64,000 bases of DNA, from NCBI GenBank assembly GCA_050297015.1, contig JBNKRZ010000023.1:1-64000 (forward strand), given 5' to 3'. The notes beneath the pieces are model-generated. The model did not search any database, had not been told where the DNA came from, and saw nothing but the letters and a program-made list of their open reading frames with translations. Position numbers and translations under genes: made by a program. Below, in pieces: positions 44,101-53,290 of this stretch (within the stretch, counting starts at the first letter, position 1; every line of letters begins with the position of its first letter). The DNA comes from JACKJA01 sp050297015 (GTDB lineage: Bacteria; Pseudomonadota; Alphaproteobacteria; Micavibrionales; Micavibrionaceae).

Positions 44101-44436
44101 ATGCTAGGATTCCTGCGCTGGATTATATCCGTTTTATTCGCCGCCATTGTCATCGTTTTTGTTTTGACAAACCGTGTGCCGGTTCCCATCACGTGGAGTC
44201 CCATCCATCCCCCTTATGAAATACCCGTCTTTGCCCCGGTTCTGGCTGGGCTGGCGTTGGGCTTTATCTTTGGCGCTCTTATAGTTTGGCTAGGCGAAGC
44301 GCCTGTACGCCGCGAACGCCGCCGTCAACGCAAAACCATCAAAAAGCTTGAACAGGAATTAGAAACGGCGAAGGAAACGCCTGCAACTGATGCCTCTTCC
44401 ACAGCCTTACTCTCCAGCCAAAGCAAAGAAACCTAA
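44101..44436 (+). CDS. lapA: LapA-family inner-membrane protein
   Basis: A 111-residue protein of the LapA (DUF1049) family. Two membrane segments (about residues 5-25 and 44-66) are followed by a basic, coiled-coil-like cytoplasmic tail (RRERRRQRKTIKKLEQELE). In E. coli, LapA works with LapB in controlling LpxC levels and thus lipopolysaccharide synthesis. lapB is not in this window. GAAGGGGGAGG lies upstream of the start. The location after ihfB is typical. Confidence 0.85.
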   Translation: MLGFLRWIISVLFAAIVIVFVLTNRVPVPITWSPIHPPYEIPVFAPVLAGLALGFIFGALIVWLGEAPVRRERRRQRKTIKKLEQELETAKETPATDASSTALLSSQSKET

Positions 44437-44451
44437 AAAAGGAATCTTTTC

Positions 44452-45003
44452 ATGAACATTATCATTCTTCACGGCACCGAGGGCTCCCCCGATATTAACT
44501 GGTTCCCATGGTTGAAAACGGAAATGGAAAAGCACGGCCATGAGGTGTACGTGCCGCGCTTTCCTACGCCGGACGAACAATCAAAGGAAAACTGGTGTGC
44601 TGCCTTGCGCGAACAAACACCGCTTTTGGGCCGCGATACGATCCTTATCGGCCATAGCCTTGGCGCAACCTTTATGTTGCACATACTGGAAACGGTCCGG
44701 GAGCCGCTCGCGCAGAGCCTTTTTATCAGCCCTGTGATGGATGAAATCGCCATCCCCGCATATGACGACCTCAACCGTTCGTTCCTGAAAACGCCGGATT
44801 TCGACTGGCTGACGATCTCCGACAATGCGGGAAGTGTTGCAATCTATCACGGTGATGATGACCCGTACGTGCCGCAGAGCCACGCAGAATTCTTACAAGA
44901 CCAGATTGGCGGTGAGTTGCACATCATTCCCGGCGGCGGACACTTGAATGCCGAGTCGGGTTACACGCAATTCCCGGAAATCCTTGCGCATATTGCTGAA
45001 TGA
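44452..45003 (+). CDS. RBBP9/YdeN-type alpha/beta hydrolase
   Basis: A 183-residue serine hydrolase with the nucleophile elbow GHSLGA, an early HGTEGSP loop, the acid residue in HGDDDPYVP and the His in GGGHLN. This is the full triad of the RBBP9 family. The natural substrate is not known from sequence. It lies 15 bases after lapA, inside the ihfB-pyrF block, where a gene of this family is not part of the standard order. Confidence 0.85.
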   Translation: MNIIILHGTEGSPDINWFPWLKTEMEKHGHEVYVPRFPTPDEQSKENWCAALREQTPLLGRDTILIGHSLGATFMLHILETVREPLAQSLFISPVMDEIAIPAYDDLNRSFLKTPDFDWLTISDNAGSVAIYHGDDDPYVPQSHAEFLQDQIGGELHIIPGGGHLNAESGYTQFPEILAHIAE

Positions 45004-45090
45004 TATATCCTGACGCAGAAGAGGTAACACGCGTTGCTCTCACCTCTTATTATCTATTTTCGCATTATGTAAAATAATAAAGGAGTCGTC

Positions 45091-45828
45091 ATGACCGATC
45101 AAAACCTGCCCCCTGTATTTTGTGCGATTGATACGCCGGATCTTGACCGGGCCAAGGCACTGGCGGCGGCGATGGAACGCGCCGGATGCGGCTTGAAACT
45201 GGGTCTGGAATTTTTTAATGCGCAAGGCCCGCAAGGCACAAAAGAAATCACAGATGCCTATCCGGATGTCCCGTTATTCCTCGATTTAAAATTCCACGAT
45301 ATCCCCAACACGGTCGCGGGGGCGGTGCGCGCCGTCACGGCATTGGCTCCGGCCTATATCAATGTGCATGCATCCGGCGGGCTGGAGATGATGATTGCTG
45401 CACAAAATGCTGCGGCGGAACAAGCCGACAAAATCGGCGTAACGGCCCCTAAAGTTCTCGCGGTCACTCTCCTCACATCCCTTGATGAGTCAGCATTATG
45501 TAAAATTGGTTATAAAGAGGGCGTAGAAGAACGGGTTGTGCAAATGGCCCGACTGGTACAGGAAGCCGGATTGGCCGGGATTGTCTGCTCCGCCAAGGAA
45601 ATCGAACCCGTACGCGCGACCTGTGGCAATGATTTTGCCTTGATGGTGCCCGGCATTCGCCCGGCGGGTGCGGCCGTCGGCGATCAAAAACGGGTCATGA
45701 CCCCGGAAAGCGCGATGCAGGCGGGGGCCACGCACCTTGTCATAGGCCGGCCCATCACCGGCGCTGACAACCCGGAAGACGCCGCGCGTACTATTCTTGA
45801 TGGCCTGCACACAGCAAAAACGGCCTAA
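45091..45828 (+). CDS. pyrF: Orotidine 5'-phosphate decarboxylase
   Basis: PyrF converts OMP to UMP, the last step of pyrimidine synthesis. The 245-residue TIM barrel has the catalytic array Asp65, Lys67 and Asp70 in FLDLKFHDIPNT, and phosphate-binding PGIRPAG and VIGRPIT. AAAGGAG precedes the ATG. It starts the run pyrF-membrane protein-trpF-trpB. Confidence 0.96.
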   Translation: MTDQNLPPVFCAIDTPDLDRAKALAAAMERAGCGLKLGLEFFNAQGPQGTKEITDAYPDVPLFLDLKFHDIPNTVAGAVRAVTALAPAYINVHASGGLEMMIAAQNAAAEQADKIGVTAPKVLAVTLLTSLDESALCKIGYKEGVEERVVQMARLVQEAGLAGIVCSAKEIEPVRATCGNDFALMVPGIRPAGAAVGDQKRVMTPESAMQAGATHLVIGRPITGADNPEDAARTILDGLHTAKTA

Positions 45829-45871
45829 AATCTGGACCTGTAAACCTTATAACGAACAAAAAGGAAATATC

Positions 45872-46651
45872 ATGCCCAACATCACTCCCGAACTAGAGGC
45901 CCGTAAAGCCGGCGCGATGATCCGGACCTTTACCAAAGAAAATATGAGCGTTTTCTGGCTCCACTTCAAACCACTCTTACCGTGGATTTTTGGGCTGGCG
46001 GGGTTTGATCTGGTCATTAATCTTCTCTTTCCCCAGATGATGGGGATTTTCTCTCTCGGTGGTTTTATTTCAAATTATTTTTATGCCTGTCTGGCCATTA
46101 CGTGGCACCGGATTGTTTTGCACGGCCCCGAACGCGCGGACCCCGTCAACCCGTTCAAACCGGAAAAAAGTGATCTGGCCTTTATGGGGATGGGCATCGC
46201 CCTGCCCGTTGGCCTTTTTCTTATTGGCGCCCTCTTTCTTCTCCCGACCCTGATTGTTCCCGCCGCCGGGCTTTTGCTTGTCATTGTCATTCCGCTGCTC
46301 ATTTACGTCTTTATGAGATGCAGCTTTTATTTTCCGGCCAAAGCGGTGCGCGCTCACCTGTCGTTAAAGGACTCCTATAAAGCAAGTAAAGGTTATCTCT
46401 GGAAACTTATGATGGGGGGCTTTTATGCGGCTTGGCGACTGAGTCTGGTTATAGCTATTTATTCATTTATTCTTTCGGGTATCATAAACGGCGCAACCGC
46501 AGGAGAGATTTTCTCACACCAAGTCATTATGATTGCTCATTTCCTATTAAATCTGCCCACGATGATTTATTTTGCACCACTCTCCTATGTTCTGGGCATT
46601 GGCGTTTTATCGAACTATTACCAACACGCGATGCAGAATAAAACGCTATGA
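45872..46651 (+). CDS. Hypothetical inner-membrane protein
   Basis: A 259-residue protein with about six membrane segments (near residues 32-55, 60-80, 105-130, 133-150, 185-210 and 215-250). The family is not recognised; it has the look of a glycerophosphoryl-diester-phosphodiesterase-membrane/DUF-type integral protein with paired helices. Conserved-looking polar sites include WHRIVLHGPERADPVNPF between helices. AAGGAAA before the ATG at 45872 sets the start; a longer frame would overlap pyrF. It overlaps trpF by four bases, so it is in the same operon. Confidence 0.75.
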   Translation: MPNITPELEARKAGAMIRTFTKENMSVFWLHFKPLLPWIFGLAGFDLVINLLFPQMMGIFSLGGFISNYFYACLAITWHRIVLHGPERADPVNPFKPEKSDLAFMGMGIALPVGLFLIGALFLLPTLIVPAAGLLLVIVIPLLIYVFMRCSFYFPAKAVRAHLSLKDSYKASKGYLWKLMMGGFYAAWRLSLVIAIYSFILSGIINGATAGEIFSHQVIMIAHFLLNLPTMIYFAPLSYVLGIGVLSNYYQHAMQNKTL

Positions 46652-47292
46652 GTAACGCGCACGCTCCCCTCATAAAAATCTGCGGCATCCGGGACAAAGT
46701 CGCTCTGGATGCCGCCGTAAACGGTGGTGCGCGGTTTATCGGTTTTGTATTTTATCCGCCCAGCCCACGCGCCATTGATCCGGCCACCGTCGCCATGCTC
46801 ATCCGCGCCCTGCCGACCGGGGTGGAGGCTGTGGGCCTGTTTGTGAACCCCACGGATGAGGAATTGGAAACGGCCTGTATCGCTGGCCTGACGATGATAC
46901 AGCTTCATGGCGATGAAACACCGGAACGGGTCATAGAGGTTCAAAAACGGTTCAAATTGCCTATCATAAAAGCCATACGGATCGCCGATGCGTCGGATTT
47001 GACACGCGCTCATGATTTTGAAGGGATCGCCGATTGGTTGCTCTTCGATGCCAAAGTCGCCGGAGCGGAAGGCGGCACCGGGCAATCGTTCGACTGGGCG
47101 CTCTTGCAAAATTATACGTCCCCAACCCCGTGGATGCTGGCGGGCGGACTTCATGCCGGGAATGTCGGTGCGGCACTGTCCTTTCTCTCGCCAACGGCAC
47201 TCGATGTATCCAGCGGCGTAGAATCCGCACCCGGACAAAAAGACCCCCTACGGATTAAAGATTTTATAGACGCGGTGCGCGAGAACGGCTAA
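46648..47292 (+). CDS. trpF: Phosphoribosylanthranilate isomerase
   Basis: TrpF performs the Amadori rearrangement of phosphoribosylanthranilate in tryptophan synthesis. The 214-residue barrel has catalytic Cys12 in IKICGI, GFVFYPPSPRAI, QLHGDE, the general-acid Asp in LLFDAKV, and the phosphate site LAGGLHAGNV plus DVSSGVES. It overlaps the preceding gene by ATGA and precedes trpB, the usual alphaproteobacterial order. Confidence 0.95.
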   Translation: MSNAHAPLIKICGIRDKVALDAAVNGGARFIGFVFYPPSPRAIDPATVAMLIRALPTGVEAVGLFVNPTDEELETACIAGLTMIQLHGDETPERVIEVQKRFKLPIIKAIRIADASDLTRAHDFEGIADWLLFDAKVAGAEGGTGQSFDWALLQNYTSPTPWMLAGGLHAGNVGAALSFLSPTALDVSSGVESAPGQKDPLRIKDFIDAVRENG

Positions 47293-47305
47293 AAATGCTC
47301 TCATT

Positions 47306-48541
47306 ATGACGAGTGAAAAGCAAATCGACCAAACCAGATTGAATTCCCTTATGACCGGGCCGGACAAGGACGGCCATTTCGGCATCTATGGCGGCCGCTA
47401 TGTCGCGGAAACGCTGATGCCGCTGATTCTGTCCGTTGAACAGGCCTGGGACGACGCCAAGGAAGACCCCACCTTCTGGAGTGAGTTTTTCAATCTGGCG
47501 CGGGATTATATCGGCCGGCCGTCCCCTCTTTATTTTGCCGAGGCCGTCACGCGGCATCTAGGCGGCGCCAAAGTCTATTTTAAGCGCGATGAGCTAAATC
47601 ACACCGGCGCACATAAGATCAACAACTGTCTGGGTCAAATTCTGCTCGCCAAGCGCATGGGCAAAAAGCGTATCATTGCCGAGACCGGCGCGGGTCAGCA
47701 CGGCGTTGCGACCGCGACTGTCTGCGCGCTATTCGATATGCCCTGCACCGTCTTTATGGGCGCCACGGACGTGGAACGCCAAAAACCCAACGTCTTCCGC
47801 ATGAAACTTTTGGGAGCGGAAATCGTACCCGTCACATCCGGGGCCTCAACCCTGAAAGACGCGATGAACGAAGCGCTGCGCCACTGGGTCGCCCATGTGG
47901 ATGACACGTTCTATATTATCGGTACGGCAGCCGGACCACACCCCTATCCGGCGATGGTCCGTGACTTCCAAAGCGTCATCGGTAACGAGACAAAAGAACA
48001 AATCGTGGAGCGTGAAGGCCGGCTGCCCGACAGCCTCGTGGCCTGTATCGGCGGCGGATCGAACGCGATTGGCCTGTTTCACCCGTTCCTTGACGACCCC
48101 GAAGTTTCCATGATCGGCGTGGAAGCGGGGGGCCATGGCGTCGAAACCGGAGAACATGCGGCATCCCTAACAGGCGGGAAGCCCGGCGTTCTGCACGGCA
48201 ATCGCACCTATTTGTTACAAAATGACGATGGGCAAATCACCGAAGCCCACTCCATTTCCGCCGGACTGGACTATCCCGGCATCGGGCCGGAGCATAGCTG
48301 GCTCCACGATCAGGGCCGCGTCAATTATGTTTCCGTCACCGACACAGAGGCGCTGGAAGCGTTTCAGGCCCTGTCAAAGCTGGAAGGCATCATCCCGGCG
48401 CTGGAGCCTTCCCACGCCTTTGCCCATGTTATGAAGATGGCCCCGAATCTGCCCAAAGATCACATTATCGTCATGAACCTCTGCGGCCGCGGCGATAAAG
48501 ATATTTTTACCGTCGCCGAAAAACTGGGGGTTACGATTTAA
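47306..48541 (+). CDS. trpB: Tryptophan synthase beta chain
   Basis: TrpB joins indole and serine using pyridoxal phosphate. The 411-residue protein has the cofactor lysine Lys104 in HTGAHKINNCLGQ, the AETGAGQHGVA segment, and the phosphate loop GGGSNAIG. It starts 13 bases after trpF. The next gene begins on the last base of its stop codon. Confidence 0.97.
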   Translation: MTSEKQIDQTRLNSLMTGPDKDGHFGIYGGRYVAETLMPLILSVEQAWDDAKEDPTFWSEFFNLARDYIGRPSPLYFAEAVTRHLGGAKVYFKRDELNHTGAHKINNCLGQILLAKRMGKKRIIAETGAGQHGVATATVCALFDMPCTVFMGATDVERQKPNVFRMKLLGAEIVPVTSGASTLKDAMNEALRHWVAHVDDTFYIIGTAAGPHPYPAMVRDFQSVIGNETKEQIVEREGRLPDSLVACIGGGSNAIGLFHPFLDDPEVSMIGVEAGGHGVETGEHAASLTGGKPGVLHGNRTYLLQNDDGQITEAHSISAGLDYPGIGPEHSWLHDQGRVNYVSVTDTEALEAFQALSKLEGIIPALEPSHAFAHVMKMAPNLPKDHIIVMNLCGRGDKDIFTVAEKLGVTI

Positions 48542-49098
48542 TGTCCATTATCCAATCTGTTTGTGTATTTCTTGGTTCCTCCCTAGAGGTTGACGAATGC
48601 TACAAAGAGATCGCACGAGACACGGGCGCTGCCCTCGCCGCTGCCGGACTTAAGATCGTCTATGGTGCCTCGTCGCAAGGTTTGATGAATATCATGTCGC
48701 ACAGCGCCCTCGATACAGGCGGGGAGGTTATCGGCGTTATTCCTGAATTCCTGATTGAGAAAGAAGGCCGGAATGAACGCCTGACCGAGACACATTTAGT
48801 GACCTCTATGGCCGAGCGCAAACAAAAATTCACGGAGCTATCCGACGCCTTTCTTGTCCTGCCCGGCGGGTTCGGTACACTTGACGAACTGTTCGTGGTT
48901 CTTACCGAGCGTCTCTTAAGCCGCCATGATAAGCCGGTTTATATCCTGAACACGAATGGTTATTGGGACGCGCTTGAATCCCTGCTCGACAATGTGATTG
49001 GATCGGGGTTTGGCGCGGAAAGCTACCGGGAGGCTTACGCTTTTGTTGACACAATTCCTGAAGCGATAGCCCTTATGAGTGTGGGGAAAAGGCCATAA
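48541..49098 (+). CDS. LOG-family protein (cytokinin riboside monophosphate phosphoribohydrolase type)
   Basis: A 185-residue Rossmann-like enzyme of the LOG/TIGR00730 family, which cleaves the ribose-phosphate from nucleoside 5'-monophosphates (cytokinin nucleotides in plants, AMP in some bacteria). Signatures are VCVFLGSS, the lysine-region segment ERKQ, and LPGGFGTLDELF. It lies between trpB and trpA, overlapping the trpB stop by one base, where it is not expected. Its role there is unknown. Confidence 0.85.
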   Translation: MSIIQSVCVFLGSSLEVDECYKEIARDTGAALAAAGLKIVYGASSQGLMNIMSHSALDTGGEVIGVIPEFLIEKEGRNERLTETHLVTSMAERKQKFTELSDAFLVLPGGFGTLDELFVVLTERLLSRHDKPVYILNTNGYWDALESLLDNVIGSGFGAESYREAYAFVDTIPEAIALMSVGKRP

Positions 49099-49254
49099 AT
49101 CTAATTGACGGGATAGGGATTTAATCCTATATTGAAATAGGGCTAGAACTCTGAAAACAAAAGGAAACGCCCCCACCCCCCCTAAAAAATGACAAACAAA
49201 ATGATAAACTCTAAAACAATAGAAATATCAAAGAGTTACAAAGGAAAACGATAA

Positions 49255-50049
49255 ATGAACCGCATTGATAAAAAATTCGCTGAACTGAAACAAGCGGGCC
49301 GCAAGGGACTCGTGACCTTTATCACAGCCGGGGACCCGAACGCAGAAACCTCACAAACGCTCATGAATAACCTCGCGCAAAGCGGCGCTGATTTTATTGA
49401 GTTGGGCATGCCTTTCACCGATCCTATGGCTGACGGGCCGGCGATCCAAATGGCATCGAATCGCGCCCTCAAAAGCGGTGCATGCATGAAACAAACGCTG
49501 GCGATGGTACGGGATTTTCGTGAGAAAGATAGCGAAACCCCCCTTATTTTGATGGGCTATTTTAACCCAATTTATATTTACGGGACGGCGCGTTTCGCTA
49601 CAGATGCGGCGGAAGCAGGGGTTGACGGGCTAATCGTTGTTGATCTACCTCCGGAAGAAGATTCGGAATTGAACACACCGGCGCGTAATGCCGGTTTAGC
49701 CATAATCCGGCTAGTCACCCCGACCACAGATGAAACGCGCCTTGACACGATTCTGAACGGGGCGAGCGGCTTTTTGTATTATGTATCTATCACCGGGGTC
49801 ACGGGAACGGCGTCGGCCGATACGGCGCAAGTTGAGAAACATATCGCCGCCATCCGGACAAAAACCGATTTACCCATCGCCATCGGCTTTGGGATCAAGA
49901 CACCGGACGATGCCGCCATCATGGGTAAAATTGGCGATGCCGTCGTCGTGGGTTCCGCCATCGTCGATAACATTGCAGCCATCCCGGAAGGTGCAAAGAC
50001 AATTCAAGACATTTCAACGCAGGTCAAAGTCTTATCCAAAGCGCTTTAA
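49255..50049 (+). CDS. trpA: Tryptophan synthase alpha chain
   Basis: TrpA releases indole from indole-3-glycerol phosphate and passes it to TrpB. The 264-residue barrel has catalytic Glu49 and Asp60 in FIELGMPFTDPMADGPAIQ, the YVSITGVTGT loop, and the phosphate site GFGIKTP. AAAGGAAA precedes the ATG. A 156-base gap separates it from the LOG gene, containing a small hairpin ATAGG/CCTAT (about 49112-49132) that may reflect a separate promoter or attenuating structure. Confidence 0.96.
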   Translation: MNRIDKKFAELKQAGRKGLVTFITAGDPNAETSQTLMNNLAQSGADFIELGMPFTDPMADGPAIQMASNRALKSGACMKQTLAMVRDFREKDSETPLILMGYFNPIYIYGTARFATDAAEAGVDGLIVVDLPPEEDSELNTPARNAGLAIIRLVTPTTDETRLDTILNGASGFLYYVSITGVTGTASADTAQVEKHIAAIRTKTDLPIAIGFGIKTPDDAAIMGKIGDAVVVGSAIVDNIAAIPEGAKTIQDISTQVKVLSKAL

Positions 50050-50125
50050 AGCGTTTCCCTTGACACCGCCCCGTAAAATGCGGGATAAATAGGCCATTCC
50101 TTGAAACAACGGTAGTAATCATATC

Positions 50126-51226
50126 ATGAACTGGTTGACGAATTTTATTCGCCCGAAAATCCAATCCATTGTCGAACATCAAAAAGATGTGCCGGACAAT
50201 CTATGGAACAAATGCCCAACATGTGACGGCATGTTGTTCCACCGTGACCTTAAGGACAATATTAATGTCTGCTACCATTGCGGACATCATATGCGGATCA
50301 CTGTGAGTGAACGGTTAGCTCTTCTTTTTGATAAGGGCACATACCAAACGCTCCCCTCCCCAAAGGTGCCACACGACCCCTTGAAATTCAAAGACCGGAA
50401 AAAATACAGCGACCGCCTGCGCGAAAGCCGTGCAAAAACGGGACGCGACGATGCCATTGTTATTGCCAAAGGTACCATCGGCGGCTCACCGGCCATCATT
50501 GCTGCTTTTGATTTTGCCTTTATGGGCGGATCAATGGGCACAGCCGTTGGCGAGGGTATCGTTACGGCTGCTGAACGGGCTGTAAAAGATAACGCGGCCC
50601 TGATCGTTATTCCTTCCTCCGGCGGCGCCCGGATGCAGGAAGGCGCTTTATCCCTGATGCAAATGCCGCGCACGATCGTAGCGGTGGAGATGGTCAAGGA
50701 CGCGCGCCTGCCTTACATCGTATTACTCACTGATCCGACCACTGGCGGCGTTAGCGCTTCTTTCGCCATGGTTGGGGACATCCATATTGCCGAACCGGGC
50801 TGTATGATTGGTTTTGCCGGAAAACGCGTTATTCAGGAAACCATCCGCGAAGAACTGCCCGAAGGATTCCAAACGGCTGAATATTGTCTGGAGCACGGCA
50901 TGGTGGATATGGTCGTTCCGCGCAAAGAGCTTCATGAAACGTTGGGGCGCATTTTGGGTCTACTCTTCAACAAAGCACCCCATGGTAATGGTGGAAACAA
51001 AAAGAGCCACACAACCGGGAAAAAGACCACCCAAAGCAACGGTAATGGCCGATCCACGAAAAAAGGAACAAACGTGAAAGCTCCCGACCCGCGGGCTGTA
51101 AAAGAGAAAGACAACGTCGTCAAACTTGACACACCGCGCCCGGCAGCCGTAGCGACCAAGAAATCTTCCTCCAAAACGGAAACAATTAACGAGCGCCCCG
51201 CCGCCGCCAAGGCCCTCCGCACATAA
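50126..51226 (+). CDS. accD: Acetyl-CoA carboxylase carboxyltransferase subunit beta
   Basis: AccD, with AccA, transfers the carboxyl group from biotin to acetyl-CoA to start fatty-acid synthesis. The 366-residue protein has the zinc ribbon Cys30, Cys33, Cys49 and Cys52 (CPTCDGMLF, CYHCGHH), and the carboxyltransferase core with SGGARMQEG and TDPTTGGVSASFAM. Residues after about 290 form a low-complexity tail rich in Asn, Gly, Lys, Thr and Ser that is absent from the E. coli enzyme (304 residues). The order trpA-accD-folC is conserved. Confidence 0.95.
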   Translation: MNWLTNFIRPKIQSIVEHQKDVPDNLWNKCPTCDGMLFHRDLKDNINVCYHCGHHMRITVSERLALLFDKGTYQTLPSPKVPHDPLKFKDRKKYSDRLRESRAKTGRDDAIVIAKGTIGGSPAIIAAFDFAFMGGSMGTAVGEGIVTAAERAVKDNAALIVIPSSGGARMQEGALSLMQMPRTIVAVEMVKDARLPYIVLLTDPTTGGVSASFAMVGDIHIAEPGCMIGFAGKRVIQETIREELPEGFQTAEYCLEHGMVDMVVPRKELHETLGRILGLLFNKAPHGNGGNKKSHTTGKKTTQSNGNGRSTKKGTNVKAPDPRAVKEKDNVVKLDTPRPAAVATKKSSSKTETINERPAAAKALRT

Positions 51227-51228
51227 AT

Positions 51229-52611
51229 ATGTACGCCAGCGACGCCCAACATCCCAAACACTCATTGCGGGAAAAGCTGCAGGGTATTTACGGACTGCGC
51301 GGCAAAGGGGAGAATGTTAATCTCGATAGCGATAGTGATTATCGTACACTTTTGCGGAAGTTAGGCGACCCGCACATGAACCTCCCCCCCGTCATCCATG
51401 TCGCCGGAACCAACGGCAAAGGGTCCGTTATAGCCACTTTACAGTCTTTATTTAAAGCCAATGGCTACATGGTTCACCGCTACACTTCTCCGCACTTGCA
51501 CCGCTTCAACGAACGTATCGTTCTGGCCGGACAGGAAATCACCGATGAGACTTTGGAAACCCTCCTCGACGAAGTGCTGAAAATAAACGACGATGCACCA
51601 CTAACCTTTTTTGAGATCACGACAGCACTGGCGTTCACAGCCTTTGCCCGCACCCCGGCCGATATAGTACTGCTTGAAACCGGGCTGGGGGGGCGGCTGG
51701 ATTGCACCAATGTCATTGAAAAACCTCTAGCCACGATTATCACGCGCATTTCTTACGATCATATGGATTATCTAGGAAATACCATTCCCGCCATCGCCGC
51801 AGAAAAAGCGGGAATCATGAAACCGGGCGTACCCTGTATTATCGGCCCACAATCTCATAAGAGCGTCTGGCCCGTTTTTGAAGAACGCGCCCGAACGCTA
51901 GGCTGCCCTCTATACCGCTATAATCATGAATGGCGCATTGAACCGCATGAACCGGATCAAATGAGGTTCATATGCAACGCCAATGAAACCCTCTTACCAT
52001 GCCCAAATCTGATGGGAGATCATCAAATTGGAAATGCTGGTGCGGCATTGGCATGTATAAAAGTCATTGATAATATTAAATTTTCTAAAAACGATCAAAT
52101 CCGATACGCACTGTCCCATATCAATCATCCGGCACGCCTGGAACAGATCAAAAACGGTTCATATAAAACTCTACTAAATCCCAATTCCGAACTCTGGCTT
52201 GACGGCGGACACAATGACAGCGCGGGCGAAATACTCGCCCAACAAGCCGCAAAATGGCACGAACAAGACAGCAAGCCGCTTCACATTGTTCTGGCTATGA
52301 TGAAGCATAAAGACCCGGTACCTTTTATAACGCCGATTCTCCCATATGCCGCGCGCGTAACATGCATCACCATTCCCGGCGAGCCACAGGCCCTCAGCGC
52401 GCAAAAGCTTTACAATAAAATCCGGAATATAGCACCCGAAAAAACACATATGGCTTCCAATCTAAAAGAAGCATTATCATTACCGCCAAAATATAATACA
52501 CTGGATAGCATCTCCGGACCGGACGCAAAAGGCATACGCGTTCTTGTTACCGGCTCTCTCTACCTCGCGGGCCTTTTTGATGAGCACACAAACCATAGCT
52601 CTAGTAGATGA
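51229..52611 (+). CDS. folC: Bifunctional folylpolyglutamate / dihydrofolate synthase
   Basis: FolC adds glutamate to dihydropteroate and to folates. The 460-residue protein shows the P-loop GTNGKGSVIA, YTSPHLHRFNERI, and LETGLGGRLDCTNV, and ends with the C-terminal Rossmann domain with LDGGHNDSAGE. It begins two bases after accD. Its last 32 bases overlap the start of the response regulator gene. Confidence 0.94.
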   Translation: MYASDAQHPKHSLREKLQGIYGLRGKGENVNLDSDSDYRTLLRKLGDPHMNLPPVIHVAGTNGKGSVIATLQSLFKANGYMVHRYTSPHLHRFNERIVLAGQEITDETLETLLDEVLKINDDAPLTFFEITTALAFTAFARTPADIVLLETGLGGRLDCTNVIEKPLATIITRISYDHMDYLGNTIPAIAAEKAGIMKPGVPCIIGPQSHKSVWPVFEERARTLGCPLYRYNHEWRIEPHEPDQMRFICNANETLLPCPNLMGDHQIGNAGAALACIKVIDNIKFSKNDQIRYALSHINHPARLEQIKNGSYKTLLNPNSELWLDGGHNDSAGEILAQQAAKWHEQDSKPLHIVLAMMKHKDPVPFITPILPYAARVTCITIPGEPQALSAQKLYNKIRNIAPEKTHMASNLKEALSLPPKYNTLDSISGPDAKGIRVLVTGSLYLAGLFDEHTNHSSSR

Positions 52612-53290
52612 CGACCAGAATATCCTGACTTCCGTTGCCATGGCGCTGGAGGCCGAAGGCTATAGCGTCACAAAGTACAAAGACGGCGAGGAAGGCTTTG
52701 CCGGAATCACAAACAATCCACCCGATCTGGCCGTTCTGGATATCAAAATGCCGCGCATGGACGGTATGGAGCTTCTTGAAAAACTGCGCAAAACCCTTTC
52801 TATACCTGTAATTTTTCTAACATCAAAAGATGACGAACAGGATGAGCTTCTCGGCCTACGCACGGGCGCGGATGATTATATTACCAAACCATTTTCACAA
52901 CACCTTTTAATCGAGCGTATTCGCACCTTGTTACGCCGCGAAGAAATGCGGCAAAAACAAACGCAGCAAAATGAAGAAAAACAACACCTTATAACATGTG
53001 GAGCTTTAAGACTGGACAATAATCGTCACGAATGCTTTTGGAATAATCACCCCATTGATTTAACAGTCACCGAATATCTGTTAATTAAAACACTAGCGGA
53101 ACGGCCCGGCCATGTAAAAAGCCGCGATCAACTCATCGACAGCGCTTATGGTGAATATGCCTATGTAGATGACCGGACCGTTGATTCCCACATTAAACGC
53201 CTGCGCAAAAAATTCCGGGCGCTAGACCCTGACTTTTCACAAATCGAGACAATCTATGGCATCGGCTACAAATACAAAACTGAGGAATAA
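52580..53290 (+). CDS. chvI: ChvI-like OmpR-family response regulator
   Basis: A 236-residue two-domain regulator. The receiver domain (1-120) has Asp10-Asp12, phospho-acceptor Asp54 in AVLDIKMPRMDG, and the FLTSKDD and YITKPFS segments. The winged-helix DNA-binding domain (about 135-234) carries LTVTEYLLIKTLAERPGHV and VDSHIKRLRKKF. The pairing with the downstream kinase and location near folC/ahcY fit ChvI of the ChvG/ChvI pair, which controls envelope and acid responses in alphaproteobacteria. It overlaps folC by 32 bases and the kinase by 35. Confidence 0.8.
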   Translation: MSTQTIALVDDDQNILTSVAMALEAEGYSVTKYKDGEEGFAGITNNPPDLAVLDIKMPRMDGMELLEKLRKTLSIPVIFLTSKDDEQDELLGLRTGADDYITKPFSQHLLIERIRTLLRREEMRQKQTQQNEEKQHLITCGALRLDNNRHECFWNNHPIDLTVTEYLLIKTLAERPGHVKSRDQLIDSAYGEYAYVDDRTVDSHIKRLRKKFRALDPDFSQIETIYGIGYKYKTEE

